A DNA stretch of 64,000 bases from Acholoe squamosa (taxonomy: Eukaryota; Annelida; Polychaeta; Phyllodocida; Polynoidae): contig OX439040.1 in assembly GCA_949317995.1 (NCBI GenBank), positions 52,961,186 to 53,025,185 on the forward strand, written 5' to 3'. The notes beneath the pieces were generated by a model, which was not told the origin of the DNA, ran no database searches, and was given only the letters and a program-made list of their open reading frames with translations. The position numbers and the translations under genes are program-made. Positions 59,101 through 64,000 of this stretch are shown in pieces. How positions within the stretch are numbered: the first letter of the stretch is position 1; each line of letters opens with the position of its first letter.

Positions 59101-60400
59101 TGTATTTACAGTGAATACCCCATTCATGATAATTCATGATGTGTTCATTAAGTAAATTCATGATGTGTTCATTAAGTAAATTCATATAAATTAAACTAAT
59201 TTCTGTATTATTTTGGTTCAATGGTTTTGATCTAGGCTTTTATGCAAAAGATGTGGTGTGACCAAGACATCACAGATATTTTAAGGTTTCAGAACTTACA
59301 AATATGTCACTCATGGTACAATTTACTGATATTTGAGCTTTGTGCAAATGTGATTTCTGCTTCACAACTATGTTGCGCTATTCGCATTTCGAGTAGCATA
59401 AAATTCTGATATAAACATTGGAGCTTTCTGTAAATGTACAAATAGCTAAGATTGAATATGGTACACCAGTACAGCACAGGTGAAAAATACATGAAAGCTA
59501 CCTTGCATCATTAGGAAATATGAAGGTGAGAGAGTGAAGCACCATGTTGCCCTTGAAGGGCTTTTAATGTACAAAAGGGCCACATAATACTGCGACCATT
59601 CCATGTATGGTATAATAACTACCAGTATAATTGATGTTGACAGATATATGGTACATTAGATATATTCATATTAAAACTACAAAAGAAAATCACATCACTG
59701 GGTTTAACATGACTGGTTTACCTATCTCAGCTTTAGCATTGAAGTTGGAGAGGCGTGGTCTAATCTTCAAGTATGCTACTTAATAAGTTAAATATGGGCT
59801 TGTGTGTTAAATGAATTTGGGTGGGGGCTAGCTACACTGTTATCAAATGTGCAAGAGATGTATTGTGATACTATGTCTTTGAGTGAGCCCCTGTAGTACA
59901 TGAAGACTGAGGCTTGTATTTAGCAAGGTAGTCCCCTTTCGTGAGATGACATGATTTCAATTCTGAGAAAGTATGAGACAATGTATACTTGGATTTTTGC
60001 TAAACGCGCTGGGAACATATTCCCTGCCAAATATGATTTGGAAATTGATATTAGAGGCTTGATTGTGTATGTGAATCGATCATACTGTCGCAGATTCCTG
60101 GGTTTTAATGAGTTACAGTGTGAGTTGGTTTAAACGTGCAAAACCATGTGTTATGCACCAGCCGTTACACGTACAATCACCGCTACACGTACAATCATGT
60201 ACACGAATCCTCACATGTGAGATGCAGAAGGTCGTATACATATATACACATAACAGTAAGGTAGTAAGTAGTCCCACATTTGTATGAAAGAGGAACCACC
60301 TAGATACTTCTCTTCCCTATCCATAGTAAACTGGAATATGTGATGTATGAAAGAACTCTGTACCAGGTAATTACAGTTAATAAAGGTTTAGCTAAATGAC
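56147..60400 (+). other. Probable TEX2 3' UTR and downstream flank
   Basis: No frame of interest follows the stop. The first canonical AATAAA I find on the plus strand is at 60379-60384, followed about 45 bases later by TGTTGTGTGTCAGG, a GT-rich context suited to cleavage. An earlier ATTAAA variant lies near 56977. The true end could be either, or another weak signal. Apart from a MITE (57537-57761), the stretch lacks the repeats that fill the introns. Confidence 0.35.
57537..57761. mobile_element. TACCGTA-family MITE, diverged
   Basis: The left end TACCGTAGTACCTCGCC and right end ACGCACCAAGGTA are roughly inverted. CAGGGTGCGCCTTGTATACG inside is the family module. Possibly lies within the TEX2 3' UTR. 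Confidence 0.5.
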
Positions 60401-61725
60401 ACAAGGCATTTAGTAAGTGATTATGAAATAATATGTTGTGTGTCAGGAATTGGCAATCTAAGTTAAATTATCCCATTATTGGATGGAATGAATTACTAAG
60501 AATAACATTCTTGCTTATCTAATTCAACTGATTTTGTTAGTCTCCAATTCTTGTGTTGATATTGTATATGGCTTTAAGAGTACACTGTTAGTTGTTGCTG
60601 TTGTTGTTTTTGTTAATGAGCCCTGTTCGATTATATAACTCAAAATGGTCATGTGGAATAGATAAAATCCCTACTGCAAAACAATAGCCACTGGTTGGTG
60701 TATTGTAGTCTATGTGTACTTGCCGGAAGTATATAGTTCTGGATTGATCTGTGAGGTCATGTGAAAAAATGTTAATATATGATATGTGGATTTATATACA
60801 ATGTGTGAACGAGTAATAGATGGGAGGAATTATAATGTTGAGTAAATGTCGTTATACAATATATTTAATTTAATCACACACAAGCCTAGTCTGTCACATA
60901 CATTCTCTATTTTCTGTTACCCGGTATTTAAGTATGGTCTCAACAATTCTTTGTTGGTTACAAATTTTATTTCACAGCTCATTCTACTCAGGTATTAATT
61001 AAATTACGCAGTCTCTGGAACTACTGTTGAAATTCTTTACTTAACACCCTGTGTACAAGGGTAATTGGTATTGTTTAAGTGTATATTTGGTATAAGTCAA
61101 CCTGTTAAAGTGCTCTGTATGAATGTTGAGTTGTGCACTGTACCTAGATGATACAAGTTGTGTCTGTCATGATAGGTGACAGCCTTACTTTGTATCAGTC
61201 AGTAAGGAGGGTTAGTGTTGATCTCTATATCAAAGTTGCACGATCAGCCGGGAAGAAAGGATACCCTGTGCCTGGCATGTGGGTTATCCTTTTTGTATGG
61301 CCCTCTACAGACCATGTATGAAAGCAAGTGGAACATTATTCTCACCAGAATGCTAAGAAATGTACCTTCCTGTTGCTAAGCGATCACGACTAGCGATCAT
61401 GTGTTCGTTTCCTGGTACTATTAAACATGTCTGCATTGAACATAAATTGTTGACTATTCATTTACGTATTCTTCTTTATTAGCTCAGGGCCTCCCTGAGT
61501 AGGTTGGCGTTATCGTTTTCCATCATCTCATCACCTATTATTAGATCATGCCATATTGTTGTGTATAGGATCTTCAATGGTCAATTAACTCGGGGTCTCC
61601 AATGGCCTTAATACTTTTGGGTCTGAATGCTTGAATGCTTCAGAGCATTGGTGCATTAAGAGTGACCGAAAAGTGATCTCCCACATTGTTGTTGTCAAAG
61701 ATCTTCCTAGATTTTCCCATATTTT
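60401..61725. other. Intergenic sequence, nothing recognised
   Basis: AT-rich. A further ATTAAA lies near 61421. No coding or repeat feature supported. Confidence 0.4.
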
Positions 61726-63030
61726 ATGGTATTCTTTGGTGAAACTTCCCTCTACCTATTGGTGGGAGGGGTGATTTACCGCCAAAAAAAGAAGACTTCT
61801 TGAGACACACGGAAATTAAGAAGGCAGAATTTCTCAAAAGAGGATATCCACCAAGAACCCTGGATGAAGCACTTAAAATTTGTATGACCAGGACCAGGGA
61901 GGAATTGCTCAATCCCCCCGAGAAAGAGAAAAAGAAAAAGGTAGTGATAACTCGATCTACATGATCAATACCTATCGCCCTCACAATCAGACTCTGGAAA
62001 AGATGATTGATGAGAATTGGGATATCCTTGGATGCTCAAGATCGACCAAGGACATCTGGGATAGGAAAGTAGTCAAGGGATACTGCAGACCTAAAAATCT
62101 GAGGGACCATCATCTAAAAGCAAGAACTGACCATAACCCTTTCTCATGCCCAACAGGGGGCTCCACATGCAGCAACATTTGCAAACGCAAAAATTGCAAA
62201 TACTGCCCCTTGTTGGAAAAATCTGGCAAAATACATAAAAATGGAAAACTGAGTTTTGAGACAAAAACCAATGTCACATGCAACAGCTCAAATCTGATCT
62301 ACTGCCTAGAATGAAAAAAAATGCAATATTAGATACATAGGTCAAACCAAGCAAAAGATAAAAAACTGACTCTACCGTCACATGTACGATACCTGAAAAG
62401 GAAATATCGTAAATGATGTCCAACGTCATTTCCTCAAAGAGGGATATGACATTGATCGTGACCTAAGGGTCTACGCACTGAATTTCATACACGAATATCC
62501 ACACAGTAAAATTGAATTCAATTGGATTCATTGCCTCGATACTACAGCGGCACATGGCCTAAATACCATGGACAATGTTTACAGCTAACACCCATTTCTG
62601 TCTGCCTCATAAAAAATTTTTTGCAGAAAATCACCCCTCCCACCAATAGGTAGAGGGACGAGAAGTTTTACCAAAAAATATCATAAAGTGTTATGCACCC
62701 TAGTGATAGCCGTAAGACCATGCATAGACCTGATATCCTCTTTTTAGAGACTGTATGACATACAGCCTAGTATCAGACCTGACTTGCGACCATGGAACTT
62801 GGTTCAAGTCTACCCCCTGTTGGCCCTATGAGACCCAACACCCTCTAATTTTTTATTTTTCCTAAAAAATAAAACATAGTAATCAAGCACCCTACATGCT
62901 TCTGATGAGTCATTTGACGAAACCAAACACATGTGTTTGCCTATTAAAATATTGCAACAAAGTTGCAATAATTTCAAGGGTGTTTGGCTCAGGGACCACC
63001 CTACGGCCGGGTAGGTGGTGTATGATAAAA
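61726..63030 (+). pseudogene. Penelope-like retroelement remnant with GIY-YIG motif
   Basis: Only the C-terminal part is present. Frame pieces read FLKRGYPPRTLDEALK (about 61825-61880), then after a frameshift MINTYRPHNQTLEKMI (from about 61962), then a Cys cluster CKRKNCKYCPLL, then TNVTCNSSNLIYCLE. After a stop and a second shift come CNIRYIGQTKQK (about 62322-62355), the GIY-YIG endonuclease start. This order, linker, zinc-binding Cys and GIY-YIG, is typical of Penelope-like elements. At least two frameshifts and stops kill it, and the reverse transcriptase is absent. Inverted arms of about 50 bp (61726-61777 and 62627-62684, core CTACCTATTGGTGGGAGG) bracket the frame. A hammerhead-like core follows at 62883. 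Confidence 0.75.
62883..62940 (+). ncRNA. Hammerhead-ribozyme-like core
   Basis: CTGATGA (62902-62908), a 3-bp stem GTC/GAC with loop ATTT (62909-62918), then GAAAC (62919-62923) match the conserved hammerhead core exactly. Before it, AAGCA and TGCTT (62885-62889, 62897-62901) can form stem I after a TC. After it, CAAACACA and TGTGTTTG can form stem III, but the base pair and triplet expected at the cleavage site (GTC) read GCC. Penelope-like elements are known to carry hammerhead motifs, so the position is meaningful. It is probably a decayed or inactive copy. Confidence 0.45.
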
Positions 63031-64000
63031 GTCATTCATGTTACATTTTACAGTTGGAATTTTCTGTAAGAAATAATAGTGACACATCAATAAAATTGCT
63101 ATGTTTGATAGTTTACATATTTGTCTTCCTATGTATGCAAATACCACATTTAAATATGTAGTTGGTAATTTATAGTGATTTCTTTATAAATAAAAATAGT
63201 CCTGACTTTTTCTTTTTCACCAATCCAGTTCTCCATAGTTTTACCTCCGGGCTGGACTTCTCTCTCTTTGTTTCCATTTGTATGGATCCTTAGATTATTT
63301 AGTGTGGTTGGTCCCAGACGGAAAAGATAAAAGACTATGAGCTTTGATTTTATAGACACCCCTCCGTTTACTGTAGGAGGTTTTTAAAAGAAAAATTATT
63401 ACATCATCAAAGAGTGTATTTTTTTCCATTCATAGACATAAAATGGTGACCTACAGTTTAGGTTGACGACAAACGGAGGAGTAAAAAGAGGGATTAACTT
63501 ATTAACTGATTTGTTATACTTAATCTGCTTACTATACGTGCGCATTTGTAGTCACAAAGGTAGGTACATACAAAGGTAGGCGGGGAGGTGCCAGGGCACG
63601 TGTCCGCCATTTTTGTTGTTCGCCCCAGGTAGTCCCATACCTTTGGTAGTGAGTAATCTAATCAAAGCTGCAATAAATGTTGGAATAACCTTTAATATTT
63701 ATTTCAGACAATTTTATGGGTAGAGCTGAGTAGTTAGGTTTCCAATGTAGACCTATTTTAACCCATAGAATACCAGGCTAATTTTAATAACAGATGGAAC
63801 TACTGAGCTGGTCTAATTATGTGTGTGTTAACATGGATAAAACGCTGGAAGCATATTTTATTTTGAAAACATTTGTATTTTTTGGAATTAGCAAGGTTAG
63901 AGCTCACAAATCCAAAATAGGATTTTTAACCACCACACTTACGATAAAAGAAAATGGGGAAATAAAAAACACATTTTTTTCTAAAGTCTTGTAGCAGCTT
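63031..64000. other. No recognised feature
   Basis: AT-rich sequence to the window end, with short open frames but no coding signal I can support. Confidence 0.4.

Overview
The window is AT-rich eukaryotic (animal) genomic DNA. Its one confidently recognised host gene is a plus-strand orthologue of TEX2, a metazoan SMP-domain lipid-transfer protein of the endoplasmic reticulum. Seven coding exons spread over 44 kb (11936-56146), all with GT-AG introns and consistent phases, join to a 1,107-codon protein, close to the length of vertebrate TEX2. The introns are packed with short DNA transposons, tRNA-derived SINEs, satellites and solo LTRs. This suggests a marine or other invertebrate metazoan; I cannot name the species.

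Layout. 1-4.4 kb: a 166-bp tandem satellite, a 42-bp dimeric minisatellite carrying a 1.2-kb inverted-repeat transposon, and a head-to-tail duplicated repeat. 4.4-11.9 kb: a CpG-rich block, the 3' end of a LINE on the minus strand, a 1.1-kb repeat whose inverted sister lies at 51.1 kb, a foldback element, and the TEX2 upstream region with two short upstream ORFs. 11.9-13.3 kb: TEX2 exon 1. 13.3-32.1 kb: intron 1, a nest of Harbinger-like MITEs, elements with 6-bp target duplications, TACCGTA-ended MITEs (one carrying a 276-bp higher-order repeat) and a long pyrimidine-rich tract. 32.1-36.6 kb: exons 2 and 3 around the first copy of a 1.6-kb foldback element. 36.6-45.9 kb: intron 3, with a 46-bp minisatellite in both orientations and a promoter-like YY1/CRE cluster. 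45.9-46.6 kb: exons 4 and 5. 46.6-55.0 kb: intron 5, with the inverted second copy of the 1.6-kb element and a second block of the 42-bp satellite hit by at least five insertions. 55.0-56.1 kb: exons 6 and 7. 56.1-61.7 kb: probable long 3' UTR and flank. 61.7-63.0 kb: a Penelope-like element remnant (linker, zinc-binding cysteines, GIY-YIG) followed by a hammerhead-ribozyme-like core.

How it fits together. TEX2 is the functional content. Exon 1 encodes a disordered N-terminus and a membrane hairpin, exon 2 a PH-like domain and the start of the SMP domain, and exons 3-7 the rest of the SMP domain. The mobile DNA matters mainly through architecture. Two nearly identical 1.6-kb inverted repeats flank exons 3-5, a layout known to favour back-splicing and inversion. 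Satellite blocks preserve readable empty sites that fix target-site duplications of several element families. All calls come from reading the sequence; no database search was run.
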